From assembly GCF_012927205.1 (NCBI RefSeq), contig NZ_JABBGC010000002.1, positions 682,001 through 746,000 on the forward strand: a stretch of 64,000 bases of DNA, written 5' to 3'. Both the position numbers and the translations under genes were made by a program. The first letter of the stretch is position 1; each line of letters begins with the position of its first letter. This stretch comes from Chitinophaga fulva. Lineage in GTDB: Bacteria > Bacteroidota > Bacteroidia > Chitinophagales > Chitinophagaceae. Shown here in pieces: positions 8,459 to 17,099 of the stretch. The notes beneath the pieces are model-generated. The model had not been told where the DNA came from. It saw only the letters and a list, made by a program, of their open reading frames with translations, and made no database searches.

Positions 8459-9220
8459 ATGAATATAAAAACGAAAGGACTGCTGGCCGCCCTGTTGTTC
8501 ACAGCAGGACAGCTCTCCGCCCAACAAAGCGATAAAGAAGGACCAGCCTTTAAGCCTCATCTGGAACACCGGATCATGGCTGGATTTAACTTCGGCGCCA
8601 CGGCGCCGGTAGGCTTGCCTAACACCATCCGGAAAATCAACAGCTACTGGCCTGAATTCAGCCCTTCCCTGGGTTATGAGCTTGGCTACCGCATTACACC
8701 AAAATGGGGTGCCTCCGTGGGTGTAAAACTGGATTATAAAGGAATGGGCACCAAAGACCAGGTGCTGTATTTTCCTACCATCATCACTACCGAAGATGGC
8801 GGTACCTTTGCCGGCGACTTCTCCGGTAAAAACCAAACCACGGTCCGCAATGCTTATGTGGTGTTCCCGCTTAGTGCCACCTTTACCCCCGATAACAAAT
8901 GGCGCTTCAATCTTGGCGGCTACGCTGCCTGGCTGTTCAGTTCCAATTTCTATGGTAGCGTATCTGATGGTTATATCCGCAACGGCGGACCTACCGGCGG
9001 AAAAGTAGTCATCGATCATGCTACCTTTGATTTCGGAACAGATGTCCGCAAATTTGACATCGGCCTGCAAGGCGGCGCTCTGCGCAAGGTGGGAAACAAG
9101 CTGGAAGTGATGGGTAACCTGAACTGGGGCTTGAGGCCAGTATTCGCCAACGAATTTAAAGGCCTTGACTTCCCCTTGTACAATATATACCTGACACTGG
9201 GAGTGGCGTATAAAATCTAA
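8459..9220 (+). CDS. outer-membrane beta-barrel protein
   Basis: The 253-residue protein has a signal peptide (MNIKTKGLLAALLFTAGQLSAQ). Alternating amphipathic strands follow, with many aromatic residues (LGYELGYRITPKWGASVGVKL, RFNLGGYAAWLFSS), and the C-terminal strand ends in aromatic and hydrophobic residues (LGVAYKI). This is the pattern of PorT-like/OmpA-like small barrels. The gene follows the PCMD lipoprotein by 17 bp and ends at a strong terminator, which supports a two-gene unit at the cell surface. No specific function can be assigned. Confidence 0.8.
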   Translation: MNIKTKGLLAALLFTAGQLSAQQSDKEGPAFKPHLEHRIMAGFNFGATAPVGLPNTIRKINSYWPEFSPSLGYELGYRITPKWGASVGVKLDYKGMGTKDQVLYFPTIITTEDGGTFAGDFSGKNQTTVRNAYVVFPLSATFTPDNKWRFNLGGYAAWLFSSNFYGSVSDGYIRNGGPTGGKVVIDHATFDFGTDVRKFDIGLQGGALRKVGNKLEVMGNLNWGLRPVFANEFKGLDFPLYNIYLTLGVAYKI

Positions 9221-9240
9221 CTATATAAAGAGATAAAAAA

Positions 9241-9277
9241 GAAAAGAGCGAAGACGTCATCTGTCTTCGCTCTTTTC
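9241..9277. terminator. bidirectional terminator
   Basis: A perfect 15-bp stem (GAAAAGAGCGAAGAC / GTCTTCGCTCTTTTC) with a 7-nt loop is preceded by six A and followed by a T-rich tract. It lies between the convergent barrel and S10 peptidase genes. Confidence 0.92.
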
Positions 9278-9291
9278 TTTTTTATACGGTA

Positions 9292-10839
9292 CTAATATTT
9301 TGCTGGCTGACCGGCTTTCGGGAGAGACTTCCGGATAAACTCCCGGATATCTTCGTTGCCCGTTGCCAGGTCATCTTTCCGGAGATACATCATATGCCCG
9401 CTGCGGTAGCCTTTCCAGGATAACCGGTTTTTCAGCCGTCCGCCGGGATCAAGTTGCCACATGCTGTATTTCGCATTGAAATAATCACAGGCTCCGTCAT
9501 AGTAGCCTGACTGTATCATCACATGGAGATAGGGATTAGCCGCCATTGCCTGACGAAGGCTTTCGCCGGTTTTGTCGTTGCTGCGGTCCCATGGATGCAC
9601 CGGGCCAAACATCATGTATTTAAGGTCTGTACTGAATTTCAGCTCATCCCGCAGGTAGATGTTCATGGCTGGCGTAAAAGCATGCAACCAGGATGTCAGT
9701 TCAGCATTGTAATCCGGAGAAGCGCCGGCATCTTCCTTATCCTGTCCGAGATAACGTGAATCCAGGCGGCCTACGGTGTAACCACGATCTCTAAGCAGTT
9801 CCTTCCAGAAGAAATCCACCGGTATGTTGAGGTTGTGTTGCAGCACCACTTTTTCAGAGAGACCGGAATAGCGGGCCATGCGGGCCGCAATGTCTTTCCT
9901 TTTCTGTTCATCGAGGAAGCCGCCCTGGCTGATGGCTGGTATCAGTTCCTGGATGGTGAAGTTCTCCACTTCCGGCAGTACGGCTGTCAGGTCTTTCTGC
10001 TGCAGATCGGCGCCCAGGGCTTTATGGTACCATGCGGTAGCGGCGAAATAAGGCAGTGACAGTGCTGCATCTACCGGTCCGCTGCGTGCAATGCCCAGAT
10101 CGGTAGGCGATACCAGGATGACGCCATTGAGGTACATCCATTGCGCATTTTGCAGTTCCAGCGCCAGACCAGACACCCTGGTGGTGCCATAACTCTCCCC
10201 GATGAGGTACTTGGGCGAAGCCCAGCGGTTGTGGCGCGAAACGAACGTGTTAATCCATTCGGCGAGGTATTTTATATCGGCATTAGTCCCGAAGAACTTC
10301 TCCCGGGGCGCGTCTTTATTAATCCGTGAATAGCCGGTGTTGGCCGGGTCAATATAAACGATGTCTGCTATGTCGAGAATGGACTGTGGATTTTCCCGTA
10401 TGCCGTAAGGCTGCACGGGATATCCTTCATCATCAATATTCAACAGGCGGGGGCCGGTGTAGGCGATCTGCATCCATACGGAAGGGGTACCGGGTCCTCC
10501 ATTGAAAGATATGACCAGCGGACGGGAAGCACGATCCTTTACGTCTGTTCTTTCATAATAGGTGTAGAAAAGTCCGGCGACTGTTTTGCCGTCCTGGTCC
10601 CATACAGGCTGCGTGCCGGCAATTGCTTTATAAGGAATCTTCTGTCCTTTAACGGTAACATCGTGGTAGCTGGTGACAGCGGTGTCCGGGCTGAGAGAAA
10701 GTACCGGGTTGGCACCGGTGATGTCTGCTTTAGCCGCCGGTTTGCCGGAAGGCGGCGCCTGCTGGGCCTGTACTGCGGATGACAGGCTGGTGAGACCAGC
10801 CACCAATAAAGGCATCCAGGCCTTGTTGAATACGCTCAT
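9292..10839 (-). CDS. S10-family serine carboxypeptidase-like peptidase
   Basis: The 515-residue exported protein has a signal peptide ending near SAVQAQ. It carries the S10 signatures FNGGPGTPSVWMQ (oxyanion region) and GESYGTTR with the nucleophilic serine. A late GYYDGACD supplies the likely Asp and SGHMMYLR the likely His. S10 enzymes remove C-terminal residues from peptides, often at acidic pH; bacterial members are periplasmic or secreted. Length and motif order are normal for the bacterial type. No operon partner is visible. Confidence 0.92.
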   Translation of the reverse strand: MSVFNKAWMPLLVAGLTSLSSAVQAQQAPPSGKPAAKADITGANPVLSLSPDTAVTSYHDVTVKGQKIPYKAIAGTQPVWDQDGKTVAGLFYTYYERTDVKDRASRPLVISFNGGPGTPSVWMQIAYTGPRLLNIDDEGYPVQPYGIRENPQSILDIADIVYIDPANTGYSRINKDAPREKFFGTNADIKYLAEWINTFVSRHNRWASPKYLIGESYGTTRVSGLALELQNAQWMYLNGVILVSPTDLGIARSGPVDAALSLPYFAATAWYHKALGADLQQKDLTAVLPEVENFTIQELIPAISQGGFLDEQKRKDIAARMARYSGLSEKVVLQHNLNIPVDFFWKELLRDRGYTVGRLDSRYLGQDKEDAGASPDYNAELTSWLHAFTPAMNIYLRDELKFSTDLKYMMFGPVHPWDRSNDKTGESLRQAMAANPYLHVMIQSGYYDGACDYFNAKYSMWQLDPGGRLKNRLSWKGYRSGHMMYLRKDDLATGNEDIREFIRKSLPKAGQPAKY

Positions 10840-10913
10840 AATTAGATCAGATATTTGGTGATAAGCTGTTGTAGGCTGCTATTTATAACCAAATATCCGG
10901 AAATCCAAACCGG

Positions 10914-11723
10914 TCATCCCTTTCCTGTTTCCTTTGGCTGGAAGTCGGAAGGACGTTTACCCACCAGTTTAAAGAAGGTATTGCTGAAAGCGGATACGCT
11001 GTTGTAGCCGGTGTCCCAGGCAATTTCGCTGATGGTCTTTTCTGTCTCCAGCAGATAGCCCATAGCTTTGGTCATACGGGCCAGTTTAAGGTATTGGAAA
11101 AAAGAGATGTCCATGGTAGACCGGAAAAGCCGTGTCAGGGTGCGTTCGCTGATATTGAACTCTGTGCTGATGGTTTCAAGTGTCAGCGGTTCGCCCAGGT
11201 TCTCGTTGATATACCGCAATACGGGCTGCAGCCGTTTATTGTCTGTAGTAGGCAGGTTAATCGGCAACGGGGAGGTGCTGATATCCGGCAGGATGTTTTT
11301 AATGGCTTTTACAAAACGATAGCCATTGGAACCGGGCAGCACGTCTTTGTCCCATTTGGTGGTATACAGTATCATCTCCAGCAGCAGGGTGTTGACCGGA
11401 TAGATCCCCGTTTGACGATAAAACGGGACCTGCTCATCATCTTCATCTTTAAAGAAATAGATAGTGCGCACAAAGTTGGCCGGATACCGGTGCGCAAAAT
11501 AGTGCTCCACGCCAGCGGGCACCCACATGTAGTGCCTCGCAGGCAGGAAATAGGTCTTATCTCTTGTATATAAAAAAGCTACGCCGCCCTCAACATAGGT
11601 GAGTTGTCCTTTGTTATGTTTATGGAAGGGAAAGTGATGCTCCGTTTTCCAGTGCCATATGTAGGCGGATTCCGGTATCCTGTCCACTTGCTCGATGATC
11701 AGTTCTGGTTTAAATTCTTCCAT
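10914..11723 (-). CDS. AraC-family transcriptional regulator
   Basis: The 269-residue protein has an N-terminal cupin-like sensor domain (HHFPFHKHNKGQLTYVEGG) and a C-terminal double helix-turn-helix (LETISTEFNISERTLTRLFR and ISEIAWDTGYNSVSAFSNTF) with the family ending GKRPSDF. It is divergent from the TolC-EmrA-EmrB-like operon across an 86-bp gap, so it probably controls that operon and perhaps itself. The inducer is unknown. Confidence 0.9.
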   Translation of the reverse strand: MEEFKPELIIEQVDRIPESAYIWHWKTEHHFPFHKHNKGQLTYVEGGVAFLYTRDKTYFLPARHYMWVPAGVEHYFAHRYPANFVRTIYFFKDEDDEQVPFYRQTGIYPVNTLLLEMILYTTKWDKDVLPGSNGYRFVKAIKNILPDISTSPLPINLPTTDNKRLQPVLRYINENLGEPLTLETISTEFNISERTLTRLFRSTMDISFFQYLKLARMTKAMGYLLETEKTISEIAWDTGYNSVSAFSNTFFKLVGKRPSDFQPKETGKG

Positions 11724-11809
11724 TTGGCCGGATTTAGCAAATTAATGGCAATTTATAACAAATAATTTAACCTAGATGAATTGAACTTTGCATCCTCATC
11801 AGAATCAAT

Positions 11810-13144
11810 ATGTTTTCAATTAGAAATAGATGGCTTGCGGGAATAATGCTCTCTGTATTATTTGCCGGCAAAACAGCCGTTTGTCAGAACCCTGAGCAAA
11901 GCCCCTTAACGTTAACGGATGTATGGAATAAGGCTGCCGTGTATAACAAACAATTACAGATGCAACAGCTGCGGGTGGCTGGCGCGCAGCAACAGGTCAA
12001 GGCTGCAATGGACGAGCGGCTGCCGGAGATAAAAGCCAGCGGTTCCTATTCAAGGGTGTCCAATCTGCCGATGTATGAAAGGGGCATTTTCAACACTCCC
12101 ACACAGTTTCCGGTCGTACATCAGTCGTACTCCGTTGGCGCGGATGCTTATCTCAACGTATACAATGGCGGCAAAACGTCCCGCGAAATCACCGTCAGGC
12201 AAACGGAGAGCGAACTGGCGGCGGAACAGCGTAACATGACCAACGCGGAAATTAAATACAAGGCAGCAGCCTACTATCTTGATATATACCGGTACCGCAG
12301 GTACGAAAAAGTATTGTTACAGGATATCCGTGACCGGGAGAAAGAACTGGAAGAGATCAGACAATTGCTGAAGAATGGCGTGGTGCTGAAAAGCGATGTG
12401 TTGCGCGCGGAACTGAAACTCTCCAAACAGAAAATGACGCTGCTGGAAATCAGGAACAGCCTGATCATCGCCAACCAGCGGCTTAATATTATGATCGGGC
12501 AGTCGGACAGTATCGACAACCACCTGGCGCTGGACACACTGGTACTGGCTTCCGTTCCGGAAAAAGATTACAATGGTTACCTCGCAGAGGCCTATGAACA
12601 TGCCTTTCCCTTTAAGATTTCAGAAAAGGAAACAGCCTTGAGTGAGCTCAGACTCAAAGAAGTAAAATCTAATATCCTGCCTAAAGTAGGACTGTTTGCA
12701 GAATACTCCTACGCTTATCCGCAGATCCTGTTTTATCCATACGCTATCAGCCTGTACGGCCTTGGGCAGGTAGGGGTAAAGGCCGGATTGCCCATATCAG
12801 CGCTGTATCAGAACAAACACAAAAAAGAAGTGGCTAGGATAGCGCTGGAACGGCAGGAGATAGAACACGCCGATACAAAAGACAAAGTCAGGGAAGAAGT
12901 ACGGGCCGGTTATCTCCGTTATACAGAAGCACTGGAACGTATCCGCGTAGCGCAGGAAAATATCCTGCAGGCACAGGAAAACTTCCGGATCGTGAACAAT
13001 ACCTATTTTAATCAGCTCTCCCTGCTGACCGACCTGCTGGACGCGGAAACACAGCTGCTGCAGTCCCGCTTCGATCTCACCAATGCGGAAGTAACAGCAC
13101 AATTACAATACTATCAATTATTGAAAGCAACAGGCAACCTTTAA
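11810..13144 (+). CDS. TolC-family outer-membrane efflux protein
   Basis: The 444-residue protein has a signal peptide (ends near GKTAVCQN). Two long heptad-rich helical repeats follow, rich in Q, E and A, typical of TolC-like channel tunnels (AAVYNKQLQMQQLRVAGAQQ and the equivalent near the C-terminus). It is the first gene of a three-gene operon, with 3 bp to the next start. It would be the outer-membrane exit duct of the tripartite pump made with the two downstream products. Confidence 0.92.
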   Translation: MFSIRNRWLAGIMLSVLFAGKTAVCQNPEQSPLTLTDVWNKAAVYNKQLQMQQLRVAGAQQQVKAAMDERLPEIKASGSYSRVSNLPMYERGIFNTPTQFPVVHQSYSVGADAYLNVYNGGKTSREITVRQTESELAAEQRNMTNAEIKYKAAAYYLDIYRYRRYEKVLLQDIRDREKELEEIRQLLKNGVVLKSDVLRAELKLSKQKMTLLEIRNSLIIANQRLNIMIGQSDSIDNHLALDTLVLASVPEKDYNGYLAEAYEHAFPFKISEKETALSELRLKEVKSNILPKVGLFAEYSYAYPQILFYPYAISLYGLGQVGVKAGLPISALYQNKHKKEVARIALERQEIEHADTKDKVREEVRAGYLRYTEALERIRVAQENILQAQENFRIVNNTYFNQLSLLTDLLDAETQLLQSRFDLTNAEVTAQLQYYQLLKATGNL

Positions 13145-13147
13145 TAT

Positions 13148-14221
13148 ATGAGCAACACACACACGAACACGAACACTAACAAAACAGACAGGATTATATC
13201 GAGGATCACTACCGTGGTTGCCTCCATTGTGGTGATATGTCTCGCCATATGGGGCGTAAGAACGTTGTTGCATCAATGGAAATACGAAGAAACCAACGAC
13301 GCACAGGTCGATGAGTATATCAACCCGGTAGTGGCGAAAGTTACCGGCTATGTGGAGTCTATCCGTTATGAAGAAAATCAGGAAGTAAAGAAAGGAGACA
13401 CGCTGGTAATCATAGACAATAGCGAATACGCCGCGCAACAACAGGAAGCGGATGCCGCGCTCCTCAATGCAAAAGCACAGGTGGGCGTGATCCAGAGCAA
13501 TGTCTCTACTTCTGCTGAATCGGCTAAAGTATACCAATCCCAGATTGCCGCTGCGAAAGCAAAGCTGCACAACCAGGAACAGGAATACGACCGCTATAAA
13601 AAACTCTACGATGCGGAGTCTGCGACCAAACAACAATTGGAAAAAGTAGAGGCTGCATTGGCGGTGGCCCGCTCAGACTATAATACCGCAATAGACGCTT
13701 ACAATGCGTCCCTTGCCAAAATCAATGATGCCCGTGTACAACAAAGCGCGCTGGAAGCTGAAATCAAAAGGAGGGAGGCAGTCGTGAAAAACAGGGACCT
13801 CACCGTTTCCTATACCGTGATCACCGCGCCGTACGACGGTAAAATGGGCCGTCGTACGATACAGCCGGGGCAATTGATTCAGGCTGGTCAGACAATGGCC
13901 TATATCGTGGACTGGGAAGCCGGTAAATGGGTGGTGGCCAATTTCAAGGAAACACAGATCCGCCACATGTTTATCGGAGAAACAACCAGCATTGTGGTAG
14001 ACGCTTTCCCGGGAAAAACTTTCACCGGAAAAATAGAATCCCTGTCAGGCGCTACAGGCAGCCGGTTTTCGTTGCTGCCGCCAGACAATGCTACCGGTAA
14101 CTTCGTGAAGATAGCTCAACGTATCCCCGTACGGATACGGCTAAACGGTACACCGGAAGAATTGAGAGCGCTTTCCGCCGGTATGAGTGTAAACGTATCT
14201 GTATCTAAAGCCTGCCACTGA
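13148..14221 (+). CDS. EmrA/HlyD-type membrane-fusion protein
   Basis: The 357-residue protein has one N-terminal membrane anchor at about residues 20-40. The lipoyl-like half-motif begins NDAQVDEYINPVVAKVTGYV, followed by a long coiled-coil hairpin (about 100-210), then APYDGKMGRRTIQPGQLIQ and a beta-barrel domain. This is the EmrA/HlyD layout of periplasmic adaptors joining an inner-membrane pump to TolC. Only 3 bp separate it from the genes on each side or fewer, implying translational coupling. Confidence 0.94.
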   Translation: MSNTHTNTNTNKTDRIISRITTVVASIVVICLAIWGVRTLLHQWKYEETNDAQVDEYINPVVAKVTGYVESIRYEENQEVKKGDTLVIIDNSEYAAQQQEADAALLNAKAQVGVIQSNVSTSAESAKVYQSQIAAAKAKLHNQEQEYDRYKKLYDAESATKQQLEKVEAALAVARSDYNTAIDAYNASLAKINDARVQQSALEAEIKRREAVVKNRDLTVSYTVITAPYDGKMGRRTIQPGQLIQAGQTMAYIVDWEAGKWVVANFKETQIRHMFIGETTSIVVDAFPGKTFTGKIESLSGATGSRFSLLPPDNATGNFVKIAQRIPVRIRLNGTPEELRALSAGMSVNVSVSKACH

Positions 14222-14223
14222 TC

Positions 14224-15819
14224 ATGAGCAAAGGCAATCCCATATTCAGGTCATGGGCACCGGAATGGCTGGTCAGACTGACGATCTTCCTCGTGCTGTT
14301 TCCTACCGTCATGCTGTTTGCGCTGTCTACTGCCAATATCAGCGCGGCAACAGGATTCTACGGGGTAGAACCGGCAGACATCCAATTTTCCATGCTGTTG
14401 TATTACGCTGCCCTTGCCAGCTTCACACCGCTGGAACGCCGCTTTTTCAGCCGCGTGTCCACCAAGGAGTATTTTCTGATATGCCTCGTATTGCAGGTGC
14501 TGATCAGCTATGCGTGTTATCATACCCGCTCGCTGACGGTCCTCTTTGCAGGCCGCTTTCTGCAAGGGGTGGTGAATTGTGGCGTGACCAGCATCTGTCT
14601 GACATTACTCTTCGGGCGACTAAAATCAGAACACGCCCGGGAAACAGGATACGCCATTTTTTACACCATGATCCTGTGCTCGGCTTCCCTGACGTCCCTG
14701 GTGACGGCGCCGCTGGTAGACAATTTCGAATACAATGTCTTGTACAAAATGATCATCTACACTTTTGTGCCCGGCGGGATATTGTTACTGCTGCTGATGA
14801 ATAAAGTGCACCTGGTCAGGAAAACACCGCTGTACCAGCTGGACTGGGCCAGCTTCTTCCTGTACAGCCCCATGCTCATTTTGATTGGGTATGTGGTCAC
14901 CTATGGGCAACAGTACTATTGGCTTCAGGATGACACGATTGTCTGGAGTCTCATCGCTATTGTCTTCCTGGCTATTGTATTTGTGGCAAGACAACTCACG
15001 CGCAAGCGCCCCTTTATACACCCGGAGATGTTTCAGTCGAGGGCCTTTCTGTTCGGTATTTTTCTGCTCGGTATGTTGTATCTGATCAGGGGAGCCTTTT
15101 CCATTACCACCAGCTATTTCTCCACGGTACTGGGCATGGACCCGATCAATCTGTACGAACTGCTCATCTATAATATTGTGGGGATTATCCTGGGAGCAGT
15201 TATCTCCGGCAGGCTGATCATCAAAAAACGTCCGCTTCAGTTTATCTGGCTGGCCGGTTTTTTCCTGTTGTTATTGTTTCATGGAGGGATGTATTTCCTG
15301 TTCGCCTCCGAAGCAGATATGAATACTTTTATCATACCGCTGCTGTTACAGGGGATGGGTGCTGGTATGGTGTTTACGCCGATACTGCTGTTCACCATTT
15401 CCTCGGTGCCAACAGAGCTGAGCCAGTCGGCGGCAGCTGTGGGTGTATTTACCCGCTTCGCTTTCTTTGGCATCAGTACCGCGTTGATCAACTATTTCTC
15501 GTTGTTTTATTCCGGTACACATGCCATGCGTTTGAGCGATCATGTTTCCCGGGCAGACAATGGTTTGCAGGAAAGGCTTAATCTGTATCAATCTGCCTTA
15601 GGTGCACGGGGCATGCAGCCCGATATGGCAGCCCGTGCGGCTACAGGGCTATTGGATAAAGCGGTTAAGAAACAGGCCTTCCTGAAATATGCGATGGATT
15701 ATAATGAGATGGTGGTGATGCTGATCCTTGGATTGATGCTGTTGATCATTATGGCGCCGTTCATTAATCGTACGATCATTGACGTGAAAGCCAAACAGCC
15801 CGCTGCGGCTACATTCTAG
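14224..15819 (+). CDS. MFS efflux transporter, EmrB-like
   Basis: The 531-residue membrane protein has about 14 predicted helices, which fits the DHA2 drug:H+ antiporter group. An early loop contains FLQGVVNCGVTSICLTLLFGR, the motif-A/C region of MFS exporters. It follows the EmrA-like gene by 2 bp and completes an EmrAB-TolC pump. The AraC regulator at 10914-11723 is the likely controller. Substrates cannot be predicted. A hairpin terminator follows. Confidence 0.9.
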   Translation: MSKGNPIFRSWAPEWLVRLTIFLVLFPTVMLFALSTANISAATGFYGVEPADIQFSMLLYYAALASFTPLERRFFSRVSTKEYFLICLVLQVLISYACYHTRSLTVLFAGRFLQGVVNCGVTSICLTLLFGRLKSEHARETGYAIFYTMILCSASLTSLVTAPLVDNFEYNVLYKMIIYTFVPGGILLLLLMNKVHLVRKTPLYQLDWASFFLYSPMLILIGYVVTYGQQYYWLQDDTIVWSLIAIVFLAIVFVARQLTRKRPFIHPEMFQSRAFLFGIFLLGMLYLIRGAFSITTSYFSTVLGMDPINLYELLIYNIVGIILGAVISGRLIIKKRPLQFIWLAGFFLLLLFHGGMYFLFASEADMNTFIIPLLLQGMGAGMVFTPILLFTISSVPTELSQSAAAVGVFTRFAFFGISTALINYFSLFYSGTHAMRLSDHVSRADNGLQERLNLYQSALGARGMQPDMAARAATGLLDKAVKKQAFLKYAMDYNEMVVMLILGLMLLIIMAPFINRTIIDVKAKQPAAATF

Positions 15820-15874
15820 CTTTATATGAAGAGGAAAAATATAATCAGCTGATTTTGATTATTATATAGCTATT

Positions 15875-15909
15875 AAAAGAAAAGACGCATGAACTGCGTC
15901 TTTTCTTTT
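15875..15909. terminator. bidirectional terminator
   Basis: A 15-bp perfect stem (AAAAGAAAAGACGCA / TGCGTCTTTTCTTTT) with a 5-nt loop lies between the convergent efflux operon and the TlpA-like gene. T and A tracts flank it on both sides. Confidence 0.92.
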
Positions 15910-15935
15910 TTTGAAATGGTTGGTATTGATGCTTA

Positions 15936-17069
15936 CTATGGCAAAAGCTCTTTTAGTTTTTTATCCAGTGCTTCTCCTTCGAGTTTTTGTGCGATGATTT
16001 TGCCTTTCGGGTCCAGCAGGAACAGGGTGGGCAGTACTTGTACATTGAAGGTATTTTTAGATACCTCGCCTTTATCATCGTGGGCTTGTGGCCATGGATT
16101 GTTTTCATCTTTCACCGCTTTAAGCCAGGCGGCCTTATCGCGATCGGTGGAGATGCTCAGTATCTCAAAGTTTTTGCCTTTGTATTGTGCATACAGCTCG
16201 CGCATGTGCGGGAAAGCAGCGCGGCAGGGACCACACCAGCTGGCCCAGAAATCTATCAGTACGTATTTGCCTTTGTAGTCGGAAAGCTTAACGGCTTTTT
16301 CCACTTCGTTCTTCAGCGTGAAATCCGCCGGCGTGGCGCCGTTGACACTGAGCTTGCGGGCAGCGATTTCTGTTTTTATGGCTTCGCCTTCACGCAGCGC
16401 TTTTATGGCTGGTGTGAGTTGCTGGTACAGGGCTGTCAGCGTTTTACTATCGAGTGAGCCGCTGTTGCGTTGCAGGATAACGGCTGATGCGTAAGAACCG
16501 GGGTTCTTGCTCACATAACGTTGTACCAGTTTACTGGTGATAGTTTTCTCCAGGGTCTCCATTTCTGCTGCAGCGGCGGCATTGGGATTTTTGCCGTAGA
16601 GGCTCTTCATAACATCTGCGCCATATTTCTGCTTCATCGTTGTTTCGATGCCGTCAAAGGTTTTATCCATTTCATCAGTAAAGGCGGCATATACCTGTTG
16701 CGCGGCGCCGTCAATGGATGAGTAATGGGTACCGGTGCTGTCTATATGGGCTACCACATGATAAGTGCCGGGCTTGTCGATCAGGATGGCCTGAGGAGCG
16801 TAACCGCCACGTACTTTTGAATCATACAGCGATGCGAACAACTGCCGGTAAGGCGCTTCAAAAGGTACTTCACCGGAGAAGGTTTTGTTGGTGACCGTCA
16901 TAGAGTCGTAGCGGTCCGGATTACGGGAGTACATGTCTATGCGGTCATAGCCGCGGGTATCACCGACAACGGTTCCTTTAATGACAACGGTCTTTTGTTG
17001 TGCGTAAGCTCCTGTGCTTAATGCGGTGAACAGCAGCAGGATACGGGCGCTGGTTGTAATTTTTTTCAT
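15936..17069 (-). CDS. TlpA-like thiol-disulfide oxidoreductase, exported
   Basis: The 377-residue protein has a signal peptide (ends GAYAQQ). An N-terminal beta domain of the DUF4369 kind follows, then a helical linker, then a thioredoxin fold with VLIDFWASWCGPCRAAFPHM; the active site is WCGPC. Such proteins handle disulfides in the periplasm or cell envelope. It is the last gene of the sigma/FecR/SusC/SusD locus, 30 bp after susD, so it may help fold or process surface components or the imported ligand. That link is inference. Confidence 0.9.
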   Translation of the reverse strand: MKKITTSARILLLFTALSTGAYAQQKTVVIKGTVVGDTRGYDRIDMYSRNPDRYDSMTVTNKTFSGEVPFEAPYRQLFASLYDSKVRGGYAPQAILIDKPGTYHVVAHIDSTGTHYSSIDGAAQQVYAAFTDEMDKTFDGIETTMKQKYGADVMKSLYGKNPNAAAAAEMETLEKTITSKLVQRYVSKNPGSYASAVILQRNSGSLDSKTLTALYQQLTPAIKALREGEAIKTEIAARKLSVNGATPADFTLKNEVEKAVKLSDYKGKYVLIDFWASWCGPCRAAFPHMRELYAQYKGKNFEILSISTDRDKAAWLKAVKDENNPWPQAHDDKGEVSKNTFNVQVLPTLFLLDPKGKIIAQKLEGEALDKKLKELLP

Positions 17070-17099
17070 ATTAACTGATTAAATGGTTGGCACTGTAAG

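Noticed and set aside
13148..13190. Repeat-like ACACACACGAACACGAACACTAAC at the start of the EmrA-like gene as a phase-variation tract.
   Set aside because: The units are irregular and encode a Thr/Asn-rich tail in frame; no homopolymer or clean repeat is present.
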